64,000 bases of DNA, taken from positions 90,984,404 to 91,048,403 of the forward strand of contig NC_030678.2 in assembly GCF_000004195.4 (NCBI RefSeq). The letters run 5' to 3'. The notes beneath the pieces were generated by a model. That model made no database searches, was not told the origin of the DNA, and was given only the letters and a program-made list of their open reading frames with translations. Every line of letters starts with the position of its first letter. Position 1 is the first letter of the stretch. Below, piece after piece: positions 1-10,689 of this stretch. Both the position numbers and the translations under genes were made by a program. This stretch comes from Xenopus tropicalis. Its lineage: Eukaryota; Chordata; Amphibia; Anura; Pipidae.

Positions 1-700
1 TCTAAATAAAAATGTTCCTATTAAAGATTGGCAACAAGCAATAACCAGAACTCAGAGATATATGACATCCATAACACACCAAGAGAACTTTTACAAAATT
101 TTATACAATTGGTACCTAACCATAAAAAATTGTCACAGATTTATCCAGGGATTGTTAATACTTGCTGGAGATGTAACAAAGAAATAGGAGATATGTTATA
201 CATATGGCGGTCCTCTTCTACCATCCAGTCCTTCTGGACTTCAGCATTTTCTCTGATATCGAATTACATCTCACGAGATGGTGTTATTAAACATTTATGA
301 CAAAATGCCTAACAAAGCTCTGGAAATAGTAATTTTTCAATTATCAAATACAGTCAGACTTTTAATTGCTAGAAATTGGAAAAAACAGGAGGCTCCAAAC
401 ATTTCCCAGCTGATGAGAGAAATTGGCAGTAATATAGAATATTGGCAATTCCAAGAAATATTCGGAAAGAAGATTCATACAGGAAGCTCAAAAAAAGTGG
501 AAGAACATTTCAGGTGTCGATACTCTATAGTTATGTGTGATGTGTCTGAGGTTTTTTTTTGTTTTTTCTTTTGGTTTGGTTTCTATTTGTTAAATTACGA
601 TGTTTTACTTTTCTCTCTGCAGATATTGATAAAGTAAGCTGTGTAGTTATTATGGTTTACATGTATTGTAAAAACTAATAAAAAGTACATTGAAAAAATA
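1..700 (+). mobile_element. 3' end of an L1/Tx1-type LINE (ORF2 C-terminus and tail), cut by the window edge
   Basis: Two overlapping reading frames (28-300 and 278-637) read as one protein broken by a frameshift near 280-300. The first carries a CWRC cysteine motif followed by an aromatic-rich stretch with FW, as in the C-terminal region of L1-type ORF2 proteins; the second continues with an IARNWKK-like block also typical of that C-terminus. An A-rich AATAAA-like tail lies at about 675-700. The 5' part is outside the window. The frameshift suggests a dead copy. Family assignment is from memory of L1/Tx1 proteins. Confidence 0.55.
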
Positions 701-1858
701 GAGGTACTGAATCTGAAGAATAACCCAGCAGGCCCAGACTAGGATTCAAAACAGGCATTTCAGGTACACAGAGGCTCAAACAGTCCACCTTCAAATTAAT
801 TTTTAGTATGGCATAGACATTGATATCCTGAGACAATTTGCAATTGGTTTTCATTTTTGAATTTTTGGTGTTTTTTTTAGTTATTTAACTTTTTGTTCAG
901 CGGCTCTTCAGTGGAATTTCAGCAGCTATCTAGGATATAGGATATTGTTTACCTTAGCAACCAGGCAGTGATTTGAACAAGAGACAGGAATATGAATAGG
1001 ACAGGAAATGAATATAAAGATAAGGAATAAAGAGTAACAATACTAATAAAATTGTAAGCTCAAGAGCAATAGTTTTTTCACTGCTGGGGTCAGTGACCCC
1101 CATTTGAAAGCTGGGAAGATGGCAGGCTGGGAAGAGGAAGGCAAATAATTTAAAAACAATAAAAAAAAATAATGAAAACCAATTGCGAAGTTCTAGGAAT
1201 AGGATTTTCTATAACATACTAAAAGCTAACTTAAAGGTGAACACCCCATTTAATAGTGGCTGACAATGGAATCTTACACCAGACCCTTTGGCATTTGCTA
1301 TAATCCACAGATTTGGGCATGCACACCAGCTAATCTATCTATAACAAGACAGGCTATGGCTTTTCTTTTTCATTCATGATCTAGCATTAGATGCGGTTAG
1401 GTTGCTATAAGGGCCAGTTCAAATAAAGGAAACTCAATTCTCAAATCAAAGATGGGCGTAACTGTCTACAGAGCAGGCCCTAGGGTATATGGTAACCTGC
1501 GAACATTCATTTAGTGGTTGCTCCTCAACAATGAAAAAATATATATTCTTTTTGCTTTATTGTATGTATAAATAAAGTAAAAGAATGGTCAAGCTAGAGT
1601 CCATGTAGCAACTCTTTGCAGATGCACAGAGGAAAAAATTCAAAGAGCAGCTTTAGTTGTCTTTAAGGTGTGCATGACCTTTATCCTTATACTTGTAATT
1701 TTCACTGCCTGTGCTTTTATTAGCATTTAATACTATGGTTAATGTGTAAGCTCCTTGTGCTTGTATACTTTCAATGGACCTCTAGTTTTGGTTGTAACTG
1801 TTTTTACTTAAGATGTCATATACTCAGATTAATTTTCAGAAATTGGTGTCTCTCTCAG
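701..1858. other. Non-coding stretch before the first hpcal4 coding exon
   Basis: Holds one dispersed repeat (803-1252) and otherwise AT-rich sequence with no coding potential that I recognise. It is probably intron between an unseen 5' non-coding hpcal4 exon and the first coding exon; no promoter was recognised. Confidence 0.5.
803..1252. repeat. Dispersed frog repeat, copy with an empty hAT target site
   Basis: The motifs TTTTTAGTATG, GAGACAATTTGCAATTGG, CAACCAGGCAGTG, TTTGAAAGCTGG and ACATACTAAAAG occur in the same order in the copies at about 42180-42500 and 42790-43085. Here the position that carries a hAT insertion in those copies is uninterrupted (about 805-824). Confidence 0.7.
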
Positions 1859-1863
1859 AAGCA

Positions 1864-2025
1864 ATGGGGAAACCAAACAGCAAGCTGGCACCTGAGATGC
1901 TGCAAGACCTGGTTCAGAGCACAGAGTTCAGTGAGCAGGAGCTAAAGCACTGGTACAAAGGGTTCTTAAAGGACTGTCCATCAGGCATCCTCAATCTACA
2001 AGAGTTTCAGCAACTCTACATTAAG
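1864..2025 (+). CDS. hpcal4: hpcal4 coding exon 1
   Basis: Encodes residues 1-54 (myristoylation site and degenerate EF1). The acceptor is probably TCTCTCAG ending at 1858, just before the ATG; an alternative AG lies at 1838-1839. The donor is AAG|GTATCT after 2025. An in-frame ATG at 1813 lies in probable intron and is not used. Confidence 0.95.
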
Positions 2026-5000
2026 GTATCTTCATCTCAACTCATGTTCATTGCAGTCATGAGAAAAGGCAGGCATTTCATTGCCAACTCTTTGATACTT
2101 GAAGACATCTTTAAAAATGGTAATCCCGCTGTATGTGTTGCATAAATTATGTACTGCTGAAAGTACAGAATCAGACATAATATGTATGTAAGAATTTGAA
2201 ATTTAATTTTTCTTGTTTGCTGTTCTCTAGTGTGTTTTGACACAGTTGACTCTGCCACACCCTTGGTAGAATCCACAGTTACTGAATGATCATTTGAGAT
2301 ATATATATATATATATTTGATGTACCTTACCATATCTAAATACCCATACCAATATATATATTTTATGTGTAGTGAGAAACTTGGGCAACAGGTGAAAATA
2401 AAAGTAGACCTCCACATTAAGTAACCACCAGAGGTCGCTGTGTGATATGCAAATAAATGGAATATATAAATAATGTAAAAAACTGATATAGGTTACTTTT
2501 ATATTTATACAAAAAAGATGTAGAATACTTGGCAACAGTTTAAATGAGATTCTTGTTTCATTAAAATTATTTTAATAAGATTATTATTAGTGTGCCCATT
2601 TTTTGCACTTTTCACCTGACCCCTAGTAGTCAGATCCCAGCTTCCTCAGGCTTTCCTCTCAGTTTCTCTGACATTCTGTCTCTCAGTTACTTGGTCTCAG
2701 CTCCCTCTGCTCCTTGCAGTGGCAATCAGCACCCCCAAAAGGTATCCTTCCTGCTCTGAGAGGCCCTTACACCTTTTCCATACAATTAAAAACATTTCCA
2801 CAGGACAGCCTTTCAGTGGAAAGTGATCTCCAATATGTATATATATATATAAAATACTGCAGAAGGAGCCAGCACTCACAGGACTTTAGATCAATCAAAA
2901 GAAAATAAATAGAGCTTTTCAAATCAAGTGATGAAGCATGGTTTTTTATTCGTCCGACGTTTCAGTTCCAAACTGGAACTTTCATCAAACGTCGGACGAA
3001 TAAAAAACCATGCTTCATCACTTGATTTGAAAAGCTCTATTTATTTTCTTTTGATTGATCTAAAGTCCTGTGAGTGCTGGCTCCTTCTGCAGTATTTTGT
3101 ATTCTTTTTTTGCATTAGCACCCGGGCATTCGACTCAATGTAAGTGGAGTGCTACCTTTTGTTGGATTATATATATATATATATATATAAATATATATAA
3201 AACAGTCCACACGACAGCACCACACTCCAAAATCTGCTGCTCTGCAGCTGCCCCTGTGCACGGGATATCACATAAATATCAAAATAAAACAGCCAGCACC
3301 AAGGGTCTTTGTATTTCAAAAAATCTCTTGTGTATTATAATTGCATGTACAACCGACGTTTCGGTCCCAAAAGGGTCCCAAAAGGGACCGAAACGTCGGT
3401 TGTACATGCAATTATAATACACAAGAGATTTTTTGAAATACAAAGACCCTTGGTGCTGGCTGTTTTATTTTGATATAAATATATATATATATAGGCATAG
3501 ATACACTTACATCATGAATGCAATAGTAAATGACCCATATGGAGCTTCATACTTTTGTAAATGCTCCCTTAAAATTCTGTGTTATCCATGCATCTAGAAT
3601 AATTGAGGCCATCTAGAATAATTGTATGCCAATACAAGTAAAGTGTTGTTTTAATTTATGTTTCACCCAAGCAAATCATTCCTTGTTAAATCAGATATGC
3701 TACTGCCAACTGTCACTAGAGAATGCTACCCCCTTCTTGTGTGCCCATCCTTCAGTCCACTTGTTTATTTATAGCATAATGGTGAAGTCATGACAATGCA
3801 TTACCAGTACACTTGCTTAGTTCTAAGAATAATACAGTAAGCATATAGTGCCATGGTGATAGTGAATTGTTTCTGGCTAGCAGCTGTTTCCCAGGGCCAT
3901 CTCATACCCTGATGATTTAGCAATTAATAGGGATCCTGTATTGTAAAGCTACACGTGTAGTGGCAGTGGTAAAGGTGGCCAACATAGTGCAAACATAGAT
4001 ATGTGCTATCAGTCTGTATGACCATTACTCTGTGGGGCTACCACTTATTTATTCAAACAACCAGCATTCAGTATCAGAAAATGAGTATCCCAAATAAGCT
4101 CCTTGGCAGTGGGTCATTGCATCCTACCATTACAGTGCAATTGCAACAAATTGGCTGTGATGCAGGAAAGATTATTTCTTAATGATATAAGGCAAAAAGT
4201 AGCCCTATTTCCTATTTAGATAAGTGTTAGTTATTTTTTTTATATGTTTTTCTTTTCATAACAGATAATGTAATTCCCTCTCTTCCGTAAACTGTTCTTT
4301 TCAGTTCTTCCCATATGGCGATGCCTCTAAATTTGCTCAACATGCCTTCCGCACATTTGACAAGAATGGAGATGGAACAATTGATTTCCGGGAATTTATT
4401 TGTGCTTTAAGTGTCACCTCACGGGGAAGCTTTGAGCAGAAACTCAACTGGGCCTTTGAGATGTATGATCTGGATGGAGATGGCAAGATCACACGACTGG
4501 AGATGCTGGAAATAATAGAGGTATTATGAAATACCTTACAGGAGAGAGGGAGTTCAAATAGCATTCAGGAAGTTAGAACTGTAAGCCATAAGGAGATGAA
4601 AGGGAGTTGAGGAAGACAATAAGGGGCAGATAGAACAAAGAGGAAGAAAGTTTCAATGAAATCAATGTATGCTTATTACTTTTCTCCAGTATATTATTTG
4701 CATCACAGAAAATGCCACTTTTGAAAAATTTTCTGCCTCTGTAATTATAGATCTGTCTCTAGAAAAGTAGTATACCAGAAAGCTGACACTCCTTCAGTAT
4801 CTAGTAACAGGGCTTCCATCATAGCCACGTCTGCCTGCACTTGGGTGGAGACAATGCTTCCAGGTGCAAGCAAAGTAGCAGGGTGGTGCCAGCGTAAGGG
4901 TTGATTCTTGGCCTACATTTTTCCACAGGCCAAGAATCAGCCCTGTTTAGCATTAGCCATTGTGCCTCCATGGCTTATAGCACTCATGGGCTTATAGCAC

Positions 5001-7264
5001 TGCCTGTACTGTCCTAAATTTTAGTGGGTGGGTAAATAGGCAAAACTGTCTAAACTGTCTCCCAGTAATTTAGGGCAGCTTCAGGTTTTCTCTGACAGTT
5101 AAAATACACTGTGGAAAAACTGCCCTATGTGCTATTAGCCACAATTAGCTTGTACAGTAATGGGTATATAGATATATACACACAGCATGCACTCGTAAGT
5201 AATGGTACATTGGCTTCTATGAACAATAACTCCAGATCCTAAATACATTATACAGTAAGTGGCAGAAGCAGTGGTACATACCTAATGGTAGACTCAAGAA
5301 TAGAAACCCTGTATTAGGGTGAAGACACACAGAGCTACTAGTAGCAGGTACTTTTCACAGCTACATGAGACAATGTTGATCATTTACTGATAACTGTCTC
5401 TATGTGTTTTAGCAAAGGTAATTCTCAGTATTGTCTATGGCAGGGTATTTTCTGGAGTTTAGTAGATGTGACAAGTAGCTGCTACTAAGCTGCTCTGTGT
5501 GTCTTCGCCCTTATGCAACTTGGGTCATATTTACAGTACATTGAGTAGAAGAAATAATAGATTATCTAAAAGCAGTTCTATTGTGACATGCTGGCTCTTT
5601 CTCAAAAGCTCAGAAAGCTCTTTCTAAAAGCTCATAATCAGCTGGCAGATTCTCCAAACTGCTGGTTTGGTCCTGCTTCTGAGGTCTCCTGTGTAATTCA
5701 TGGGTAATGTCCTATAAGTTTAAACAGAGCTCTATGATTTCCAGCACAGATAAATAAAAATAAATGTGTTACTAGGATGTGCTAAACAAATTGCTCTTGA
5801 GGTTTTATAGTTACAAAATATAATTTGTTAATCCATACTAATAGCTCAGTTGTGGTTTGTGGGTATGGCTTTTAGGGGTGCATATATTTTTCAGTCAAAA
5901 TAATTTGCTCAACTAGAATTCCTGTAGACAGCGTGTTATAAGCACAAAGAAAACCAAATATTGTGCTTGTCCTGATTCCCAGTAAGTCTGTACCATGTGA
6001 CTTAAAAATGACTGAAGTATTTTAAGATGGTTTTGTGATTGCTTTCTTAACCCCAGTATAAAAGAGGCCTCTGCTGTGACTTTCTTCACCGATAATGAAA
6101 AGCCCCATGCTGCTAAAAATGTGTAGTTTCAGATATTCTGTATTACTATGTATTACCACGTAGATATCTAGAATGATGTTTTATAGGATGCACTCTGACG
6201 ATAGTCTGGCCCAAAAATATATATATAATATAAAATATGACTTTATTATATATATATTGTGACATGCTGTCTGCCTGTACATGTAATTATGTAATTTTGG
6301 GGGGAAATTAGCTATGGTAGGCAGGTAAGAAGAGGATCAGGAGCATAGTGGCAGGGACATCACTTCTTTTCACAAAAAAACACAGGTTTATTTCGGGCAC
6401 CCTCCTCCCAACATAAATATCACCATCCCTCTCGCATTCATGAACACTCGGGCTACTCAATCAGCCCTGCTGTCTCTCCCCTCCTGGGATACCAGCTCAC
6501 CAGCATCTGGCACACTTTGGCTTTTCACTAAGCCTTGTCGTTCCTGCACTCATACACATGTTCACGGTTCCCTCTGCTCCTTGCAGTGGCAGGCAGCACC
6601 CCCAGCTCCTTTGGGAGTACCTCACACAGTCAGGCAACCTTCCTGCCTTGCGCTGACCTCTGAGAGACCTTTCTCTAGGTGACCCTTCACTTATATTCAA
6701 CACTTCTCTGGGTTCTCACTTGGTTAAGGCTCCCACCACTCCTTGCAGCGGCAGGCAGCACCCCCAGCCCCTCTGGGAGTTCCCCACACAGGCAGGCAGC
6801 CTTCCTGCTCTGTGCCCTGCTCTGAGACCTTTCACATGGTTACAGCTCCCTCTGCTCCTTGCAGTGGCAGGCAGCACCCCCAGCTCCTCTGGGAGTTCCT
6901 AAAACAGCCTTCCTGCCCTGTGCCCTGCTCTGAGAGTGAACCCCTCTCTGTGAGTCAACAACTCTGAGTCCCCCAACCCTCAACCTCTGTGTAACCACAC
7001 AGCTCTTTTAACTGCTGCTCACCCGCAGCCTAATCATGCAGCTACCTACAGCTGGCCAACTGAAAATACTAAACGGAGTAAGGAATGAAGGACCTATCCT
7101 ACTCACCCTCCATTTACTCCTTTCTCATCTATCCAGCTTTTTCTAAGCCACTGACATGAAATCAGCATTTTTCCTGGTACTAATTTTATCCCACCTTTAA
7201 TACTGGTGGAAAATACACCAAACCATGTTCTTATTCTTTGCATCTCTCACAATATATATATATA

Positions 7265-7343
<79 letters not shown>

Positions 7344-7811
7344 AGCCAATATATATATATGAGAGCCAACCATTTGTCCTTGGGCCTGATTATATTAAGA
7401 AACTGCTGATGACATACAAGCAATTCTGTGTAGCCCTTAGAAGGTCTGGGGGCAATACAAATCCCAGGAAGAACTGTATGTGTCTCACAGGCCTCAAGCT
7501 GGACAGCCTTGCTCTGCAGATTTTTGAGATACTAAGAGTCATGGTGCACATTGTTAGCCCCTACAAAACTGGTTCTGGCATTAAATTTCATTTTTCCATC
7601 TTTCCTGCCACAGGCTATCTATAAAATGGTTGGTACTGTGATTATGATGCGAATGAATCAGGATGGTCTCACCCCACAACAAAGAGTTGACAAAATCTTT
7701 GCAAAGATGGACAAAGACAGAGATGACCAGATCACCTTGGAAGAATTTAAGGAAGCAGCAAAAAGCGACCCCTCTATAGTGCTGCTTCTTCAATGTGACA
7801 TGCAGAAATAG
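1864..7811 (+). CDS. hpcal4: Hippocalcin-like protein 4, neuronal calcium sensor; join(1864..2025,4305..4520,7614..7811)
   Basis: The three exons join in phase 0 to give 191 codons plus TAG, the usual length of this family. It begins MGKPNSK, an N-myristoylation signal with Gly2. EF1 is degenerate, with Cys-Pro at about 38-39 as in all visinin-like proteins. EF2 (loop D73-E84), EF3 (D109-E120) and EF4 (D159-E170) keep their Ca2+ ligands; EF4 has Asp instead of the usual Gly at loop position 6. The protein ends LLLQCDMQK. Family members expose the myristoyl group on binding Ca2+ and move to membranes in neurons; HPCAL4 itself is brain enriched. The sequence follows mammalian HPCAL4 more closely than HPCAL1 or HPCA as I recall them, and the neighbours nt5c1a and pabpc4 fit the human 1p34 locus. 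The chosen ATG matches the family N-terminus. Confidence 0.95.
2695..2780 (+). repeat. Single unit related to the intron 2 minisatellite
   Basis: Contains CAGCTCCCTCTGCTCCTTGC followed by AGTGGCA and AGCACCCCC, then TTCCTGCTCTGAGA, matching the repeat unit at 6562-6942 with an internal deletion. Confidence 0.7.
2851..3098. repeat. Perfect 112-bp inverted repeat (palindrome 1)
   Basis: Left arm 2851-2962 and right arm 2987-3098 are exact reverse complements by hand comparison, with a 24-nt spacer that itself holds the short inverted repeat AGTTCCA/TGGAACT. The left flank is a TA run. The centre carries CGACGTTTCAGTTCC. If transcribed as intron it would form a 112-bp hairpin. Confidence 0.95.
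3276..3476. repeat. Perfect 93-bp inverted repeat (palindrome 2)
   Basis: Left arm 3276-3368 and right arm 3384-3476 are exact reverse complements with a 15-nt spacer. The core CGACGTTTCGGTCCC resembles the core of palindrome 1, although the outer arms are unrelated. TA runs lie on both sides (about 3170-3200 and 3476-3493). Confidence 0.95.
4305..4520 (+). CDS. hpcal4: hpcal4 coding exon 2
   Basis: Encodes residues 55-126 with EF2 and EF3. Acceptor TTTTCAG|TTC; donor GAG|GTATTA. 72 codons, phase 0 at both ends. Confidence 0.96.
5315..5513. mobile_element. Short MITE with inverted ends
   Basis: Left end TAGGGTGAAGACACACAGAG and right end CTCTGTGTGTCTTCGCCCTTA are near-perfect inverted repeats of about 22 bp around an interior of roughly 155 bp with no coding potential. 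Superfamily not decided. Confidence 0.8.
6562..6942 (+). repeat. Three-unit GC-rich minisatellite
   Basis: Units start near 6562, 6721 and 6838. Each contains CTCCTTGCAG, GGCAGGCAGCACCCCCAGC, a CTSTGGGAGT block, a TTCCTGC block and CTCTGAGA. Unit lengths vary from about 105 to 159 bp. The open frames through it are low-complexity and not credible genes. Confidence 0.85.
7253..7341. repeat. (TA)n microsatellite
   Basis: A nearly pure TA dinucleotide run of about 70-80 bp with one GTG interruption. Length in an assembly is likely unreliable. Confidence 0.95.
7614..7811 (+). CDS. hpcal4: hpcal4 coding exon 3
   Basis: Encodes residues 127-191 with EF4 and ends at TAG 7809-7811. Acceptor CCACAG|GCTATC. 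In frame with exon 2. Confidence 0.96.
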   Translation, partial: AIYKMVGTVIMMRMNQDGLTPQQRVDKIFAKMDKDRDDQITLEEFKEAAKSDPSIVLLLQCDMQK

Positions 7812-8358
7812 CACTCATTGAGCCCCAGCAATTCCTGAGAGCTCCCTGCATGCATGTCACTACCTTCCCAGTTCCACAGCGTACAGGTCCTTCCACCTGT
7901 CTCTCACGCTGGACTGCCCCATCATGTGAGATCAACCTGACAATGCGACTATTTGCAAATCAGGATTCAGAATCCAAAATCTTGTTACATGAAGTATATG
8001 CATAGAAAAATATGTAATACCATTGCAGGGCAGTTTGGTTCATTCTTTTTTTTGTTTTCCTGCTAATATTTTTTGGATTTGCAATAAGGTTGTTGGTTGT
8101 TTGAAGATCATGCACTTTTTTTTTAAAGGCGCTATACCTTATGATGGAATACCTATGCTGCCACACTTTTACTCTCTTTTACTCTATACAGGCTATAAGA
8201 GAACATAAGGAGCTGTCCCTGGTATGAATAGTTTTACTTAACTTATATGCTTTGTTTGACTTGCCATGCTGCAATATATATATATATAGTCATTAAAAAA
8301 AAGTGCCACAGCTGGAGATCCTGGGTACAAATGACTTAGCTTGTTGCTACAGGCTCAC

Positions 8359-8360
<2 letters not shown>

Positions 8361-8392
<32 letters not shown>
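8361..8392. repeat. (TA)n microsatellite
   Basis: A TA dinucleotide run of about 30 bp in the presumed hpcal4 3'UTR. Confidence 0.9.
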
Positions 8393-8395
<3 letters not shown>

Positions 8396-9576
8396 AGCTC
8401 CTGCTTCTCCTGTTAGGTTGTGCAATCTCTATTCTAACACTAAACAAGGGAAGCCATAAGGATGGTTGTGGCAAGTCGGTATAAGACAATGGTAGCTCAG
8501 ACTACACTAAAGTCTAGGGAAAAAGCTAAAGGAAAATATCTATTTATTCACCTCTTAATATTTACATTAGACAAATACAAAGAAAATATAAAATGAAAGT
8601 ATAGTGCCCTTTAAAATAATTAAAAACTGATACATTAACTGATCATTTAGAGGGCATTTTCTGGTCATTCATGAACAGTTAATGGGCAATTAACAGATTT
8701 AAAAATAAAACTTGAAGAATGGTTTTGATTAAAATTTCACAATATTTTGCAATACTGTATATTTGTTTACGTGTTTGCCTGAAGGCTAAAGATCTCATTT
8801 CACTGCTTAAGATTAGTGCATTGTGTAATATATAAATTGCCAGCTTCAGCAAGTCAGTGAGTGCCTATCGTTTAGACAAAGGGATCTGACTGAAGACAAA
8901 GGAAAAGATAATGTTATGCCTGTAATATATAAAATATTTGGCTTGTTATGTATATGGTGACAGCGTTATATTTATATGGTGTTTGGACTCTACACATTAC
9001 ATTGTTACAGTGCTATGGATAAACACATTGCGCATTTATGTATATGGCTTTATATGATTTACACAAGGCTTTCCATCTGATCTATGCAGTGCATTGTATG
9101 TTACTGATACAGTGCTGTATATGTTAAAATAAGGCTGCCAGTGATATAGAACCTTGCATGTGATACGTAGTGTCCTAGCTATGCATGATGATAATGCATA
9201 GTGCAGTGCTTTGCTGCTGCATAACCATACAGTGTCTCACCAGTTCAGTATATTTGTGACATTTTGTGTAAATTATCTGTGCTACTTTATTCAATATTAT
9301 TAACAGTGCTTTGCATTTTACACAGCGTGGGGCTCATTTATAAAAGTGCTAAGCACTGTCTGTATATTGTTCAAAAATATGATGTTTTTTAGAACACTTA
9401 ACACTATGTTGGGTGGAAGTGGGAAACTATGTGTTCTACAGGGGAACCCACAGTCAGCTTAAAGAAATTTGCAGTGAATTATTATTCTTTCCCTCAGATA
9501 CTTCTGGAAATGCAGCTTGAGGGTCACATAGAATGAGATTTGGGGTAAATATTATTTACTAATGTTCTTTATAAAG

Positions 9577-9835
9577 TTAAGCTGGCCATACACAAGGCGA
9601 TATAAGCTGCTCATTCGTTCAGAATGAGTTGGCAGCTTATTGGCCCATGTATGGGGGCTTCTCAAAGGCCTCTTTGATTGATACACAGGTCGATAAAAGC
9701 TGCCAACTTATTCTGAAGGGGGCAAGTCAGAAGCTTGTTTTGGCCTGGGCATCCCCTCCATGTATGGGCTTCTCGAAGGCCTACTTGATTAATACCACAA
9801 TGGATGGTATTGGTTCTGTATTAGTCTAATTAGCC
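9577..9835. mobile_element. Truncated PIF/Harbinger-type MITE
   Basis: Begins TTA|AGCTGGCCATACAC, like the ends of the elements at 43789 and 54524, and has internal inverted motifs, but no matching right end. The right boundary is a guess. Confidence 0.5.
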
Positions 9836-10683
9836 CTAAATTTCTTAGTGGTGTAAATGGCATAATTTTTGGCACACCAAGGCAAGGGTTAAAAAAATGG
9901 CACAGCATTAGCACACATTTCATTAGTTGATTGATTACATGATTAGGTGCAAAGTACAAGGAAGCCCATATGGAGAACCCTAGAATTGGTATATTAGACT
10001 TTTTAGGGCCCTGTACAGGGATACTATTGAGGATAGATCATACAGTATAAAAGAAATCTGCAGCTTTGTTGGGATTGGTAGGAGACTGCAGCTGTATCAA
10101 TATTTATGTGCTGCTTTGCTTGGGTAGTGTATGGGATGCTGGATGAGACACCAGCGCTGATTTTCCTTGCAGTGCCAGCAGATTTTGTTTATTAACAGAA
10201 CCAAACTATTCTTCAATTATTCATTGCTGACCCCCCCTCCCCCTTCAAAAATGAAGTAGTAATCTACTATCATTGCCAGGGCAGTCTAACTAAATAGAAA
10301 TTTCTGATTAGTATTATGTACTGTATGTAGTAAATAGCATCAGAAAGCAATTAGCCATTTAAATTGCATCAGGATACATTTGTGATAGGTATGAAGATAG
10401 AAGCGTGTGGGCTCAAGATTGTTCAATGTACCTGCTAATATATGGTTTGGGGACTTCTTGTCAGATAATATAGTATAAAACATTGACATTTAAGCTGCAG
10501 AATTACATTACTGATATGAAATAACCTTACATCACCCTGAGAGTGTCAAGTATACACAAGTGCTCCTAGTAAGCCTAGGGTCAGGCTGCCCCTAGCAATA
10601 TCCCTGAGGGCATAATACTAGATCTTCTCCTGCTCTGTGTGTCTGATCTGTACAAGTGGACTTTGTCTATTTTTCTATCTGAA

Positions 10684-10689
10684 AATAAA
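10684..10689 (+). terminator. hpcal4: Candidate hpcal4 poly(A) signal
   Basis: AATAAA, with a GTGTGTGTGTTTATTTTT downstream element within 25-45 nt, the arrangement expected of a cleavage site. Other AATAAA hexamers upstream lack such a GU-rich tract. Confidence 0.5.

Larger units (their letters stand above)
2026..4304 (+). other. hpcal4 intron 1
   Basis: Holds TA microsatellites, one unit of a minisatellite-like sequence (2695-2780) and two perfect inverted repeats (2851-3098, 3276-3476). From 3500 to 4300 I see nothing beyond unique-looking AT-rich sequence. Confidence 0.9.
4521..7613 (+). other. hpcal4 intron 2
   Basis: Contains a hAT-like MITE (5315-5513), a minisatellite (6562-6942) inside a GC-richer repeat block of about 6290-7060, and a long TA microsatellite (7253-7341). 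The remainder shows nothing recognisable. Confidence 0.9.

Noticed and set aside
1813..1863. In-frame upstream ATG extending hpcal4 by 17 residues
   Set aside because: The extension reads through a polypyrimidine acceptor, would remove the N-terminal Gly needed for myristoylation, and has no match in the family.
6562..6942. CRISPR-like repeat spacing
   Set aside because: Units are directly adjacent and of uneven length, without unique spacers, in a vertebrate genome.
6440..6967. Overlapping frames in the intron 2 GC-rich block
   Set aside because: They translate a minisatellite; both strands are open because of base composition.
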